A DNA stretch of 64,000 nt from JADJOY01 sp046331705 [NCBI: bacterium]. Lineage in GTDB: Bacteria > JADJOY01. The stretch's first letter is position 1, and each line of letters starts with the position of its first letter. Below, piece after piece: positions 35,801 to 44,336 of the stretch. The DNA lies in NCBI GenBank assembly GCA_046331705.1, contig JAXLQJ010000018.1:58721-122720 (forward strand), read 5' to 3'. The notes beneath the pieces are model-generated. The model saw only the letters and a list, made by a program, of their open reading frames with translations, ran no database searches and was not told the origin of the DNA. Both the position numbers and the translations under genes were made by a program.

Positions 35801-37689
35801 TCACCGTGGTGGGCATCGGCGATCCGTCCGGCGACGTGTTCGGCAACGGCCTCTTGCGCAGCCGTACGCTCCTGCTGGTGGGCGCCTTCAATCACCGCCA
35901 CGTGTTCCTCGATCCCAACCCCGACCCCGAGCGCTCGTTCCGCGAACGCGAGCGTTGCTTCCAGGCGGCGCTCGGCTGGGACGGCTACGACGTGGCCACC
36001 GTCTCCGCGGGCGGCGGCGTCTTCGCCCGCCGCAGCCGCGCGATCCCCATCCCCGCGGGGCTGCGCCCGCTGCTCGGCACCGATCGCGACACCGCGTCCG
36101 GCGAGGAGCTGATCCGCCTGCTGCTCACGGCGAAGGTCGATCTGCTCAGCAACGGCGGGATCGGCACCTACGTGAAGGCCTCGACCGAGTCGAACGCCGA
36201 CGTGGGCGACAAGACCAACGACGCGGTGCGCGTGGACGCCTCGCAACTGCGCTGCAAGGTGGTGGCGGAGGGCGGGAACCTGGGCTTCACGCAAGCGGCG
36301 CGCTGCGAGCTCGCGGCGCTCGGTGGACGCATCCACACCGATGCCATCGACAACTCGGGCGGCGTGGACTGCTCCGATCACGAGGTCAACCTGAAGATCG
36401 CCCTCGCCACCGCGCGCGCCCGCGGCGAGATCGATCTCGCCGCCGAGACCCAGGCGCTCGTCGACGCCACCGAGGAGGTGTGCGAGCAAGTCCTGGAGGA
36501 CAACCGGCTGCAGAGCCTGGTGCTCGCGTACGACCAGCGGCGCAGCCGCGCGCTCTTCGACGTCTACCAGGACATGATCGGCCGGCTCGCGGCCACCGGC
36601 CACCTCGACGCCGAGCGCGAGGGCTTCGCCAAACGCGAGCTCAAGAACCAGCGCGGCGAGGGCCATGGCTTCTTCAAGCCACAGCTCGCGGTGCTGCTCG
36701 CCCACGAGAAGCGCCGCATCTACGACGCGTTGATCCGCGGCAGCCTGATCGATCGACCGGCGCTCTCCTCGCTCCTCACCGGCTATTTCCCGCCCTCCGT
36801 CGAGCGCTCGATCCCTCGGGCGGTGGCGGCGCACCCGCTGCGGCGCGAGATCGTCGCCACCGCGCTCTCGAATCGGGTCGTGAACCGATCCGGCCTCACG
36901 ATGGTGAGCGAGCTCGAAGCGGCGAGCGGCGCCGACGTGGAGACGGTGGTGGGCGCCTGGTTCGTCGCCGTCGCCGTGCTGGGCGCCGACGAGCTCGCGG
37001 AGCGGATCGCGGCGCTGCGCTCGGCGAGCCCGCGGCTCGACGCGGCGACGGTGCTGGCGCTGGTCGAGCGCGTGAATCGACGGCTGGCGAGCGCCGTGTC
37101 GTGGAACGTGGCGCGGGGGCGGTGCGTCCTGCCGATCGCCGACGAGCTCGCCGCGACCCGGGCGCGTGCGGCGGCCCACGCCCGCTCGGTGGCGAGCCTG
37201 CGCAGCGCCGAGGAGAGCGAGGTCCGCGCCCGCGAGACCGAGTCGCTCCGCGCCGCCGGCATCCCCGGGGAGGTGATCGACGCGCTCGCGACGTTCGACG
37301 ATCTCGCCTCGTTCTTCGTGATCGAGGCGCTGACCCAGGATACCGGCGCGTCCTCGGAGCTCGCGCTCTCGGTCCACACCTCCGTGGACGCCGGGCTCAG
37401 GCTCGGCGACCTGCGAGCCTTCGTCGAGCGCACGCCGGTCGCCGATCCCTGGGATCGTCAGGCCGCACGGCGCATCCTCGACCAGCTCGAGAGCGCACGT
37501 TTCCGCATCGCCGCGCGCTTGCTCGCGGGCGCGCCGCCGCGCACCGTGGAGGGCCTGGTGCGCGATCCCCGGCCCGCCGTGCGCTTCTACCTGGATGCCA
37601 TCGAGCGGTTGCGGGCCATCGGCTCGCCCCGGAACCTCCACCCGGCGTTCCTCGCCGTCCAGGCGCTGCAAGAGCTCGCAGCCGAATGA
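32872..37689 (+). CDS. NAD-specific glutamate dehydrogenase, large (about 180 kDa) class
   Basis: Oxidative deamination of glutamate to 2-oxoglutarate and ammonia with NAD, feeding the TCA cycle. At 1605 residues it has the length of the GDH-180 class found in proteobacteria and actinobacteria. The N-terminal 700 residues are the class-specific ACT-like regulatory and tensin-like part. The catalytic core is at about 790-1260: GVHLRGGDVARGGIRFSDRP, LGLMKTQMVKNAIIVPVGAKGG (substrate Lys), then VVAADKGTAAYSDVANAIA, GSRGYDHKKLGITARGAWEC and VVGIGDPSGDVFGNGLL (NAD-binding). DKTNDAVRVDA and AEGGNLGFTQAAR follow. The C-terminal helical domain is complete. It is a monocistronic catabolic gene, intact over 4.8 kb. 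Confidence 0.97.
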   Translation: MTDRADASHGAFPAEPPSTETILGKVAPGVLGDAESARCFLALLLGERFAQRHRGIDPNRLQRAVDEDQRLLADPPGAVGRACVSEPGVDSVFPDCAVLRTHTRDVPYLVESLRQLLDERGFTPRLVLHPIFGVDRNAAGRVRSIRPASTEPDTARHESLIHIEAEGSTAQARAELERAALDVLTAAHAASADRDAIRHRMAGLIATEIGLPESAPPPGPNLMPAETVVDFLRWLLDDNFVFLGARTYESVAVDGTLCAAVRRGSGLGLLADDASSAFAKPRAIHELDPEVRARVLLERRLVLDKTNRSSPIHRRVPMDAVSLRFFDAGRFAREERFVGLYTRKALFEQPTAIPILRTKHRRMLDRAGVIEGSFDERELTALFNALPKEELFLNDPDAILSGIRTLLDAYAQDTLKLVLRPTFSGRLLAIGMALPDRYFSAEGLDAVVAHLEQRLGSSVLERRETRGEPGFRQVYLYAAARPGAAAPDPAALEAEVLALVKPWPERLTDALPSELDPIWERAFPDAYQDLVPVSRAVADVTLLASLADDQPFAIGAVHPGDPDGGDPTATLLRIAHRQPLTLGRMMPVLHNLALEVIDEAAFRVTPAGRAPLHLHVFRVRGRKGELLDPGVVDAAVLEGLARVLEGRSENDPLNGLMTAAGLSWRQVWIVRAYVHHAFQLGLFPSRATAAASLVGQASLARSLVRWFETRFDPDSPDAERRAAESEIGAELARAIEALEDPTDYKVFKALRDLVAATVRTNHFRAPGERSRALALKLEPATLAGVPRPAPKHEIFVQAPGMEGVHLRGGDVARGGIRFSDRPDDYRTEILGLMKTQMVKNAIIVPVGAKGGFILTAPPADRKALADAALEAYRTFIGALLDVTDDRDGERVVPPERVVRLDRDDPYLVVAADKGTAAYSDVANAIAIERGFWLGDAFASGGSRGYDHKKLGITARGAWECAKTSFWELGLDPERDPITVVGIGDPSGDVFGNGLLRSRTLLLVGAFNHRHVFLDPNPDPERSFRERERCFQAALGWDGYDVATVSAGGGVFARRSRAIPIPAGLRPLLGTDRDTASGEELIRLLLTAKVDLLSNGGIGTYVKASTESNADVGDKTNDAVRVDASQLRCKVVAEGGNLGFTQAARCELAALGGRIHTDAIDNSGGVDCSDHEVNLKIALATARARGEIDLAAETQALVDATEEVCEQVLEDNRLQSLVLAYDQRRSRALFDVYQDMIGRLAATGHLDAEREGFAKRELKNQRGEGHGFFKPQLAVLLAHEKRRIYDALIRGSLIDRPALSSLLTGYFPPSVERSIPRAVAAHPLRREIVATALSNRVVNRSGLTMVSELEAASGADVETVVGAWFVAVAVLGADELAERIAALRSASPRLDAATVLALVERVNRRLASAVSWNVARGRCVLPIADELAATRARAAAHARSVASLRSAEESEVRARETESLRAAGIPGEVIDALATFDDLASFFVIEALTQDTGASSELALSVHTSVDAGLRLGDLRAFVERTPVADPWDRQAARRILDQLESARFRIAARLLAGAPPRTVEGLVRDPRPAVRFYLDAIERLRAIGSPRNLHPAFLAVQALQELAAE

Positions 37690-37815
37690 CCGCGGGCGAG
37701 CGCCGAACGCCCCGCATCTGTGTAGACTGACGCGCTGCGTTGTGGAGGGCCCGACGACGGCGCCGCGCCGTTGCGCGCGGTGGTCACGCGCCGTGGGTTC
37801 CAAGGGGGACGAGAC

Positions 37816-38940
37816 ATGATCATCATCATGACGCCAGGCATCCAAGCGGCGAGCGCGGAAGTCGAAGAGGTCGTGCGCCAGGCGCGCAAGCACAAGGACA
37901 TCCGCACCGACATCCACGAGGTCCTCGGCACCACGCGCAGCGTGACCGAGATCTACCTGATCGGGCCCACCGCCACCGTGCCCTCCGACGACTTCGCCGC
38001 GTTGCCCGGCGTGGAGCGGGTGATCCGCGTCTCCGACCGCTACAAGGTGATCGGGCGTCACCGCGGGCTGGTCGAGGTGATGGGCTTCGAGTACCGCGGC
38101 ATCACCTTCAGCCAGGACTCCTTCCACGTCTTTCCGGGGCTCTGCGCCGTGGACACCCGGGAGCACGTCGACCAGACGTTCGCGGCCCTCGCCCGGCACG
38201 GCATCCGCACCTCGCGCATGGGCGCTTACAAGCCGCGCACCAGCCCCTACGACTTCCAGGGGCACGGGAAGGAGTGTCTGCCGTACGTGTTCGAGCTGGC
38301 CGGCAAGCACGGCGTGCAGGTGATCGCCATGGAGGTCACCACCGCGCGCCACCTCGACGAGGTGCGCGACGCGCTGCGCGCCAGTGGCGACGCCACCGGC
38401 GTGATGCTCCAGATCGGCACCCGCAACGCTCAGAACTTCGAGCTCCTGAAGGAGGTCGGCCAGCAGCGCGAGCTGCCGGTGCTCGTGAAGCGCGGCATGG
38501 GCATCACGCTGGAAGAGTCGCTCAACGCGTGCGAGTACATCGCCAGCGAGGGCAACCGCTCCATCGCGTTCTGCCTGCGGGGTGTGAAGAGCCATCTCGG
38601 CGACCCGCACCGGAACCTGGTCGACTTCGCGCACGTGCCGGCCGTGAAGCGGCTGACCCGCATGCCGGTGTGCGTCGATCCTTCGCACTCGGTGGGCGGC
38701 CGCATGGAAGGGGCCGACGGCCTGCTCGACATCTTCCACGCCACCGCGCAGGGCGTGATCGCCGGGGCGAACATGGTGCTGGTGGATTTCCACCCGCTGC
38801 CGAGCAAGGCGCTCTGCGATGGGCCGCAGGCGCTCACCCTCGACGAGCTCCCCGGCTTCCTCGAGGACGTGGCGATCGCGCGCGAGGCATACGAGAAACG
38901 CGTCGCACGCGTACGCGGCGTGGCGGCGCGCGCCGCATGA
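37816..38940 (+). CDS. Divergent type I-beta DAHP synthase (AroF-like)
   Basis: A 374-residue member of the 3-deoxy-7-phosphoheptulonate synthase I-beta group, which joins PEP and erythrose-4-phosphate to open the shikimate pathway. Residues 1-82 are the N-terminal ferredoxin-like regulatory domain. The barrel keeps GAYKPRTSPYDFQG (Lys139), the metal ligands Cys110, His291 (VDPSHSVGG) and Asp335 (CDG), QIGTRNAQN and VKRGM. It departs at three otherwise strongly conserved places: GPC is GLC (Leu109), CERG is CLRG (Leu254) and the metal Glu of the VEVHP motif is Asp324 (VDFHP). It may therefore be a specialised paralogue. AAGGGGGA at 37802-37809 fixes the start. The creatininase-family gene follows 28 bp later. 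Confidence 0.85.
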   Translation: MIIIMTPGIQAASAEVEEVVRQARKHKDIRTDIHEVLGTTRSVTEIYLIGPTATVPSDDFAALPGVERVIRVSDRYKVIGRHRGLVEVMGFEYRGITFSQDSFHVFPGLCAVDTREHVDQTFAALARHGIRTSRMGAYKPRTSPYDFQGHGKECLPYVFELAGKHGVQVIAMEVTTARHLDEVRDALRASGDATGVMLQIGTRNAQNFELLKEVGQQRELPVLVKRGMGITLEESLNACEYIASEGNRSIAFCLRGVKSHLGDPHRNLVDFAHVPAVKRLTRMPVCVDPSHSVGGRMEGADGLLDIFHATAQGVIAGANMVLVDFHPLPSKALCDGPQALTLDELPGFLEDVAIAREAYEKRVARVRGVAARAA

Positions 38941-38968
38941 CTCCCTCCTCGCCGGATCGGCAGCGCTC

Positions 38969-40060
38969 GTGACCACCACCAGGCCCCCCTCCCCGCGCGC
39001 CAAGCGCCGGGCCGCCGTCGCCGCGAAGCCGCGGTCCGGGCGCGTCCGGGCGACTGCCGCGGCGCCGGCCGCACCGACCAAGCCGCGGCTGCTCCGCTGG
39101 GAGCACGTCACCAAGGACGATTTCGATCGCATCGATCGCGGCGAGGCGCTGGTGCTGGTCGCCGTCTCGCCGCTCGAGGTCCACGGGCCACACCTGCCGC
39201 TCGGCACCGACGCGCTCGAGGCCGAGGGTCTGATGCTGCGGCTCGTCGAGCTCTTGCCCGAGCGCCACCGCGAGCGGACGGCGCTGGCGCTTCCCATGGT
39301 GTACGCGGCGGCGGACGCGGTGCCGCAACCCGGATCGCTGCGTTTCTCGACCGGCACCACCGTGCGCGTCCTGACCGAGCTCGGGACGACGCTCGCGATG
39401 CAAGGGTTCCGCAACATCGTGGTGTCCAACTTCCACGGCTCGCCGCGGCATTTCATCGCGCTGGAAGCGGCGTGCGAGAACGTGAATCGCCGGCATCCCG
39501 GCACCCGCATGGTGAGCGTCTTCTCGGTGCTGGTGGACCGGCTCACCGGCGGTTCCGCGCAGCTCGAGCGGTTTTCCGACGGGTTCACGTGCTTCACGCC
39601 TGGCGATCTCGAAGGCGATACCCACGCCGGCGTGATCGAGACCGGCATGATGCTGGCGCTCCACGCCGAGCGCGTCAGCCCCCGCTATCGGGAGCTACCG
39701 CGCAAGACCGTGAAGGAATGGGCGGCGCGCCGCGGCTTCGACGCGGGCGCGCTCGACCCGCAGGCGCGCGCCGGCAAGACCGGCTTCCGCGCGATGCTCG
39801 AGGTGTGGAAACCCAATCTTCACTACTGGCTTCACGAGACCTACGCGGGAAACCCGAGCCTCGCCACCACGCGCAACGGCCGCGAGGTGCTCGACACCCT
39901 CGCCGCGAAAGGCGCCGAGGTCGTGGCCGAGCTCCTGGACGGCAAGCTCGACCCGCTCCGAGCCCACTCGCCGCTCTGGCCCAAGCGCTTCTTGTTCCTG
40001 AACCCGTGGGTCGGTCGGCTCGTCGAAGCGTATTTCCGCTACCCGCACCCGATCGGTTGA
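38969..40060 (+). CDS. Creatininase-family amidohydrolase-like protein
   Basis: A 363-residue member of the creatininase/MftE/ArfB family, metal-dependent hydrolases of cyclic or formyl amides and of peptides. Metal-site motifs: VSPLEVHGPHLPLGTDALEAE (Glu, His, Asp), VVSNFHGSPRH and DTHAGVIETGMML (His and Glu). GTG 38969 is the first reasonable start; about 40 basic, Ala/Pro-rich residues precede the domain. A C-terminal extension of about 110 residues (NPWVGRLVEAYFRYPHP) is longer than in creatininase itself. Close coupling to the divergent DAHP synthase suggests a shared biosynthetic pathway not recognisable here. Confidence 0.88.
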   Translation: MTTTRPPSPRAKRRAAVAAKPRSGRVRATAAAPAAPTKPRLLRWEHVTKDDFDRIDRGEALVLVAVSPLEVHGPHLPLGTDALEAEGLMLRLVELLPERHRERTALALPMVYAAADAVPQPGSLRFSTGTTVRVLTELGTTLAMQGFRNIVVSNFHGSPRHFIALEAACENVNRRHPGTRMVSVFSVLVDRLTGGSAQLERFSDGFTCFTPGDLEGDTHAGVIETGMMLALHAERVSPRYRELPRKTVKEWAARRGFDAGALDPQARAGKTGFRAMLEVWKPNLHYWLHETYAGNPSLATTRNGREVLDTLAAKGAEVVAELLDGKLDPLRAHSPLWPKRFLFLNPWVGRLVEAYFRYPHPIG

Positions 40061-40087
40061 GACCGCCACGGGCGGCTGCGCGTGCTG

Positions 40088-40117
40088 GCCGCCGCGCGGC
40101 GGCGTGGGCTCAGCCCG
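40088..40117. terminator. Two adjacent stem-loops at a convergent junction
   Basis: GCCGCC-GCGC-GGCGGC (40088-40103) and GGGCT-C-AGCCC (40107-40117) between the creatininase-family and lipoprotein stops. On the plus strand the second hairpin is followed by GAAAACC, with no T tract. Confidence 0.4.
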
Positions 40118-40123
40118 AAAACC

Positions 40124-40816
40124 TCAGCCGGCACGCGGCGGGACCGACGCCTGGAAATTGAACGTGAGCTCGCCGCCGACCTGGATGGCCAGGGGCGGGA
40201 CCACCACCATGGTGGGCGGGATCGGTCCGTCGAAATCGGTCAAGGTGGCGAGACCATCGCTGGGATCGTAGGCGAACGTGCCCGTCATCGAGACACCGAC
40301 CGGCGTCGTCGTGTGCGCCACCAGCAGGCTGTTCAGATAGATCGAGCTTTCGACCTCCACGGAAGCCCGCACCTGGACCAGGCCGGTCACGGGATCGACC
40401 GATCCGATGATCGCCGCGCCGCCAGCGAGCCGGCCGACGTGCACGTCCTTGGCGTCGATCTGGATCAGCGGCGCGACGTCGAAGTGGACGTCGCTGCCGC
40501 GAAGATCCAGGTCGGTGAGCTCGAGGAGGTTCACCGTGGGCGTGAAGCTGAAGTCGATGGTGCTCTCCGGCTGAAGGTAGGTCGTTCCCGATACGTGCGT
40601 GGTGCCGAGCGAGAGCGTCAGATCCGCCTGATTGACGAGCGCTTCGACCGGCACGGCGGTGCCCGCCACGGGCGTGCAGCCGACTCCGGCGAGCGCGCCG
40701 CACGCCGCGAGGCACGCGGCGCTCACCCACGCGCCCCGCGAGCGCGCGGATCGGGTTCGATTCGAGACGAAGCGAGCGAGGTATCGAGCGCTCGACCTCA
40801 CGGATTCCCCCATCAC
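40124..40816 (-). CDS. Lipoprotein of unknown function
   Basis: No family recognised. 230 residues; a basic N-terminal region, hydrophobic segment and lipobox GVGCTPVAG with Cys at about 47. The mature part is predicted to be all beta (LTLSLGTTHVSGTTYL, DLDLRGSDVHFDVAPLIQIDA, GELTFNFQASV), rich in Thr, Val and Asp and without Cys, consistent with an outer-membrane-attached beta-sandwich. Start ATG 40816, or the ATG one codon later. It stands between convergent creatininase and divergent HD-GYP genes, and probably has its own promoter. Confidence 0.75.
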   Translation of the reverse strand: MMGESVRSSARYLARFVSNRTRSARSRGAWVSAACLAACGALAGVGCTPVAGTAVPVEALVNQADLTLSLGTTHVSGTTYLQPESTIDFSFTPTVNLLELTDLDLRGSDVHFDVAPLIQIDAKDVHVGRLAGGAAIIGSVDPVTGLVQVRASVEVESSIYLNSLLVAHTTTPVGVSMTGTFAYDPSDGLATLTDFDGPIPPTMVVVPPLAIQVGGELTFNFQASVPPRAG

Positions 40817-40990
40817 CGCCTCCGCTGACGGCGTCGATCGCCCACGAGCGCGACCTCGCGGCGATGATCCGCCCGAAGCGGTGTACGGGTCAATCGATGC
40901 GGCCCGCCGCGTCGCGCGCGCTCGCTCCGTCGCTCGTCGCCGCGGCGCGCCTCATTCGCGCGCGGGCTCGGCGTACGCTAGTTTCGACGC

Positions 40991-41962
40991 ATGGCGGGCG
41001 AGCGCATCCTGGTGGCCGACGATCTCGAGCTGAACCGGATCTTGCTGCGGGAGATGCTCGAAGCCGAGGGCTACAGCGTCGCGGAGGCGGTCGACGGCAA
41101 CGACGCCATCGCCGCGGTCGAGCGCGACCCGCCGGACCTGCTGCTGCTCGACGCGGTCATGCCGGATCGCGACGGCTTCTCGGTCTTGCGCTCGCTCAAA
41201 TCGGACCCGCGCACGCGCCTGGTGCCGATCATCATGATCACGGCGCTCACCGAGCTCGACGACAAGCTGCTCGCGGTGTCGCTCGGCGTCGACGACTTCC
41301 TCACCAAGCCCATCAACGCCGTCGAGCTGCGCACGCGCGTGCGCTCGCTGCTCTCGCTCAAGCGGTTCACCGACGAGCTCGAGCACGCCTCCCAGGTGCT
41401 CGAGTCGCTGGCCATCGCCATCGAGCAGCGCGACGGCTACACGGGCCAGCATTGCAGGCGCGTCGGACGCTACGCCCAGCGCGTCGGGCGCGAGCTGGGG
41501 CTCGACGCCATGGCGCTCGAGGTGCTGCGCCTGGGCGGCGTCTTCCACGACATCGGCAAGATCACGGTGCCGGACGAGATCCTGCGCAAGGAGGACTCGC
41601 TCGATCCTCGCGAGCGCGCGGCGATGGCGCGCCACGTCGAGGCGGGCGCCGCGATCTGCGCGCCGATGCGCACCTTGCGCAAGGTGATCCCCGTGATCCG
41701 CCACCATCACGAGCGGCTCGACGGCAGCGGTTACCCCGACGGGCTGACCGGCGGCGCGATCCCGATCGCGGTTCGCATCGTGACCGTCGTCGACATCTTC
41801 GACGCGCTCTCGACGCGCCGCCCCTATCGGGACGCCGTCAGCCCGGAGCGCGCGCTCGAGACGCTGCGCGCCGAGGCGGCCGGTGGCTGGTGGGATGCCG
41901 AGATCGTCGAGGTGTTCGCGCGCATCCTGGCGCGCGACGGCATCGATCCCGAGCAAGGCTGA
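40991..41962 (+). CDS. HD-GYP response regulator, c-di-GMP phosphodiesterase
   Basis: Receiver (residues about 4-120) with phosphoacceptor Asp in PPDLLLLDAVMPDRDG, Asp pair DD at 10-11 and FLTKPI (Lys), fused to an HD-GYP domain (about 140-320). Its metal and signature motifs are present: HCRRVGRYA, FHDIGKITVPDEIL, HHERLDGSGYPDGL (the GYP) and VVDIFDALSTRRPYR. It should hydrolyse c-di-GMP when phosphorylated. No cognate kinase adjoins; the PilZ-kinase in the window is a possible reader of the same second messenger. Start ATG 40991, immediately after an AT-richer stretch (TACGCTAGTTT). Confidence 0.95.
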   Translation: MAGERILVADDLELNRILLREMLEAEGYSVAEAVDGNDAIAAVERDPPDLLLLDAVMPDRDGFSVLRSLKSDPRTRLVPIIMITALTELDDKLLAVSLGVDDFLTKPINAVELRTRVRSLLSLKRFTDELEHASQVLESLAIAIEQRDGYTGQHCRRVGRYAQRVGRELGLDAMALEVLRLGGVFHDIGKITVPDEILRKEDSLDPRERAAMARHVEAGAAICAPMRTLRKVIPVIRHHHERLDGSGYPDGLTGGAIPIAVRIVTVVDIFDALSTRRPYRDAVSPERALETLRAEAAGGWWDAEIVEVFARILARDGIDPEQG

Positions 41963-41983
41963 GGGCGTCGTCCCGATCGCGAC

Positions 41984-42001
41984 CGGCGCCGAGCGGCGCC
42001 G
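41984..42001. terminator. Stem-loop at a convergent junction
   Basis: 7-bp arms CGGCGCC and GGCGCCG around GAGC, between the HD-GYP and KAS III stops. No T tract. Confidence 0.4.
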
Positions 42002-42022
42002 TACACGAACGCGAAGCCGCGC

Positions 42023-42994
42023 TCACCAGCGCAGGATCAGCGTCCCGACCGCGAGACCGGCCCCGGTTCCGATCAGCATCACGCGCTGGCCGCGAACCAG
42101 CCTTCCGGTGCGATTCGCGTGCGCCAATGCCATGGGCAGCGACGCTGCGACGCAGTTCCCGTACTCGGCGATGATGTTGACGACGCGCGCGGCGGGCACG
42201 CCCAGATGCTCGGCCATGGAGTCGAGCGCGCGTCCCGAGGCTTGGTGCGGCACGACGAGGTCGATGTCGGCGATCCCCGCGCAACCGGCGCGGCGCAACA
42301 CGTCGCGGACCTGCGCCTCGAGCCGCGGCCGCGCCATCCGGTACACCGCCGGTCCGTTCATGGTGAAGAGATAATCGGCGGCGGTGGTGTTCGGGTCGAG
42401 CGGGTGGCGATGCATCCCTCCCCCGGGCAGCTGCGTGAGCTCGGCGCCGGCGGGATGGGTGGTGATCGCGAGCGCCAGCATCTCGCTGGCCTCGCCGGAC
42501 GGCGTGGCCTCGAGCACCGCGGCGGCGGCGCCGTCGCCGAGCAACGACGCGCTCTCCGGCTCGTGGACGTTCCGCGCGACGCTGCCGATCTCCGCCGAGA
42601 CGATCAGCACCCGCCGGTAGCCGCCCGAGGTGATCAGCGTCGCCGCCGTCCAGAGCGCGGGCATGAACGACAAGCAGGTGGCGTGCAGCGTGAAGGTCGT
42701 GAGGCCCTCGAAGCCGAGCTCGCGGGCCACGAACGTCGAGGTGTCCGGGATCATCTGCCGCGGCGTCGTGGCGGCGTAGATCAAGAGGTCTGGCGCGGGA
42801 CCGGAGCCGAGCGCCTCGCGAGCGGCCTTGGCCGCCATGTGCTCGACCGGCTCCTCGGCGATGTGACGCCGGAGCACGCCCGCGCGGCGCGCGATCCAGC
42901 TCTCGCTACGGCCGATCCGGCGCGCCAGCTCGGCGGCGGTCTCGACGCGCTCGGGGGCGTAGAAGCCGGTGGAGACGATCTGGACGGAGAGCAC
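42023..42994 (-). CDS. 3-oxoacyl-ACP synthase III (KAS III/FabH)-like enzyme
   Basis: A 323-residue thiolase-fold condensing enzyme. Catalytic triad visible: Cys107 in LHATCLSF, His250 in VVPHQASGRALD and Asn280 in EYGNCVAASLP. The core has the usual length, with SWIARRAGVLRRHIAEE at the dimer/substrate region. GNC instead of GNT at the Asn site and ATCLSF after the Cys indicate a secondary-metabolism or long-chain-acyl variant rather than housekeeping FabH. No other fatty-acid gene is nearby. It is the last gene of a minus-strand series after the outer-membrane protein, 73 bp upstream, which suggests a lipid or signal-molecule product. Confidence 0.9.
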   Translation of the reverse strand: MLSVQIVSTGFYAPERVETAAELARRIGRSESWIARRAGVLRRHIAEEPVEHMAAKAAREALGSGPAPDLLIYAATTPRQMIPDTSTFVARELGFEGLTTFTLHATCLSFMPALWTAATLITSGGYRRVLIVSAEIGSVARNVHEPESASLLGDGAAAAVLEATPSGEASEMLALAITTHPAGAELTQLPGGGMHRHPLDPNTTAADYLFTMNGPAVYRMARPRLEAQVRDVLRRAGCAGIADIDLVVPHQASGRALDSMAEHLGVPAARVVNIIAEYGNCVAASLPMALAHANRTGRLVRGQRVMLIGTGAGLAVGTLILRW

Positions 42995-43067
42995 GAAGCG
43001 GCCGGGTCGGCGGCACGCGAGCGGACGAGCCCTGCTGGCCCCGACGGCGCACCGCGTGACGGTCGGA

Positions 43068-44336
43068 TCAGTTGCCGAAGATCAGGTCGATGGGATTCAC
43101 GAGCAGACTGTAATAGAGACGGATCCCCACTTCGAAGCCGTTCACGGGACGGAAGTTCTCGCCGGCGATCAAGGTCTGCGTCACGTAGCCGCCCGTGAGA
43201 TCGACAGGCACGCCGTATCGCAACAGCGAGAGCTGCCCCGAGAACTTGAAGTTGTGCTTGAAGAGCGCCTCGTTGTCCTCTTCCTGGTCGCTGTCCCACA
43301 CCTTCGAGAGCGAGTCGTAGTCGGTGTCGAAGGCACGCACGTGCGTGTAGCCGATCTGCACGCCGAACAGCGACGGCAGCGCCTTCTGGAACTCGGGATT
43401 GGTCTTGGTGAGCCAGCTGGGCTCGTCGGGACCGCGCAGCATGTCGAAGCGAATCGTGCAGCCGGCGCCGTAGATGTCGCCGCGCGTGACCTTGTACGTG
43501 GGGCCGATGTAAGGCGCGTAGTCGACGATCAGCGGGTTGTACTTGCCGACCGGGCTGGGAAACGTGCGCGGCAGATAGTGCTCGTAGAAGAGATCGAAGC
43601 TGAGCGTGAAGCGATCCAGGATCGAGTCCGGCAGCCGCCAATCGCTGGTCAGGTGAAGGCCGATGTCGCCGTTGGTGATGAAGTCGAAGCCGGAGGTCCC
43701 GACCGAGCCGAGGATCTCGGGGTTGGCCTGGGTGGCCGTGAAGGTGTTGCCGAACGCGAAGGCGGTGATCTGGCTCCACGGCTGGCGATACACGTTGACC
43801 AGCACGGCCAGCAGCACGTCGCCCGGGGTGCCGTAGGCCGACCAGTTGGGCGGCTTGGGCTGCCCCAGGCTCCCCGCCCAATCCCAGAAATCGTCCTCGG
43901 TCATCTGGCGGTTGAACTCGGGGATGAAATCGCCCGACTCCCAGCCCAGGTTGAGATCGGTCTTCTGCGAGATCAGGAACGGCCACACGACGGCCACCGA
44001 GAACCAGTCGGTGACGCCGACGGCGAGCGTGTTGATCGCGACTTCCGCCTCGTGCACGCCCGGGACCAGGATCTTGCCCTGGAACTCGCCGGTGGGCGCG
44101 TAGCGCTCCACCGGATCCGCGAGATCCACGAGCTTCCCCGAGCCGTCGTAACGGCCTTGGGTGGCGGTGTTCTGGTAGCGGGTCTCGAAGATGACGGCAC
44201 CCTGTGGCGGTGTGTCGGCGAGGCCCGCGTGGGCGGCGGGCACCGCGCACGGCGGCGCCAGCAGCGCGACGATCCATGCCACCCGAGCGACGGCTGGGCG
44301 CAACCGACGCGGCACACGCCCGAGGGCACGCGTCAC
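43068..44336 (-). CDS. Outer-membrane beta-barrel protein, family unknown
   Basis: A 422-residue exported protein. Signal peptide at about 15-37 (ARVAWIVALLAPPCAVPAAHA). The mature part alternates short amphipathic strands and ends in a barrel-type terminal strand (GFEVGIRLYYSLLVNPIDLIFGN). Recognisable spans: VGVTDWFSVAVVWPFLIS, NGDIGLHLTSDWRLPDS, LFGVQIGYTHVRAFD and FKFSGQLSLLRYGVPVDL. Many Trp and aromatic residues. GTG 44336 overlaps the stop of the preceding gene as GTGA, so it is coupled to the C45-like lipoprotein. No named transporter family recognised. Confidence 0.8.
   Translation of the reverse strand: MTRALGRVPRRLRPAVARVAWIVALLAPPCAVPAAHAGLADTPPQGAVIFETRYQNTATQGRYDGSGKLVDLADPVERYAPTGEFQGKILVPGVHEAEVAINTLAVGVTDWFSVAVVWPFLISQKTDLNLGWESGDFIPEFNRQMTEDDFWDWAGSLGQPKPPNWSAYGTPGDVLLAVLVNVYRQPWSQITAFAFGNTFTATQANPEILGSVGTSGFDFITNGDIGLHLTSDWRLPDSILDRFTLSFDLFYEHYLPRTFPSPVGKYNPLIVDYAPYIGPTYKVTRGDIYGAGCTIRFDMLRGPDEPSWLTKTNPEFQKALPSLFGVQIGYTHVRAFDTDYDSLSKVWDSDQEEDNEALFKHNFKFSGQLSLLRYGVPVDLTGGYVTQTLIAGENFRPVNGFEVGIRLYYSLLVNPIDLIFGN

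Noticed and set aside
36001-36120. Possible frameshift in the glutamate dehydrogenase gene
   Set aside because: The 1605-codon frame is continuous and all catalytic and NAD-binding motifs are in one frame.
35119-39648. Very long minus-strand open frame (1509 codons) across the glutamate dehydrogenase, DAHP synthase and creatininase genes
   Set aside because: The composition is Arg/His/Ala/Glu low-complexity with no motif, and it is the antisense reflection of GC-rich third positions in clear plus-strand genes.
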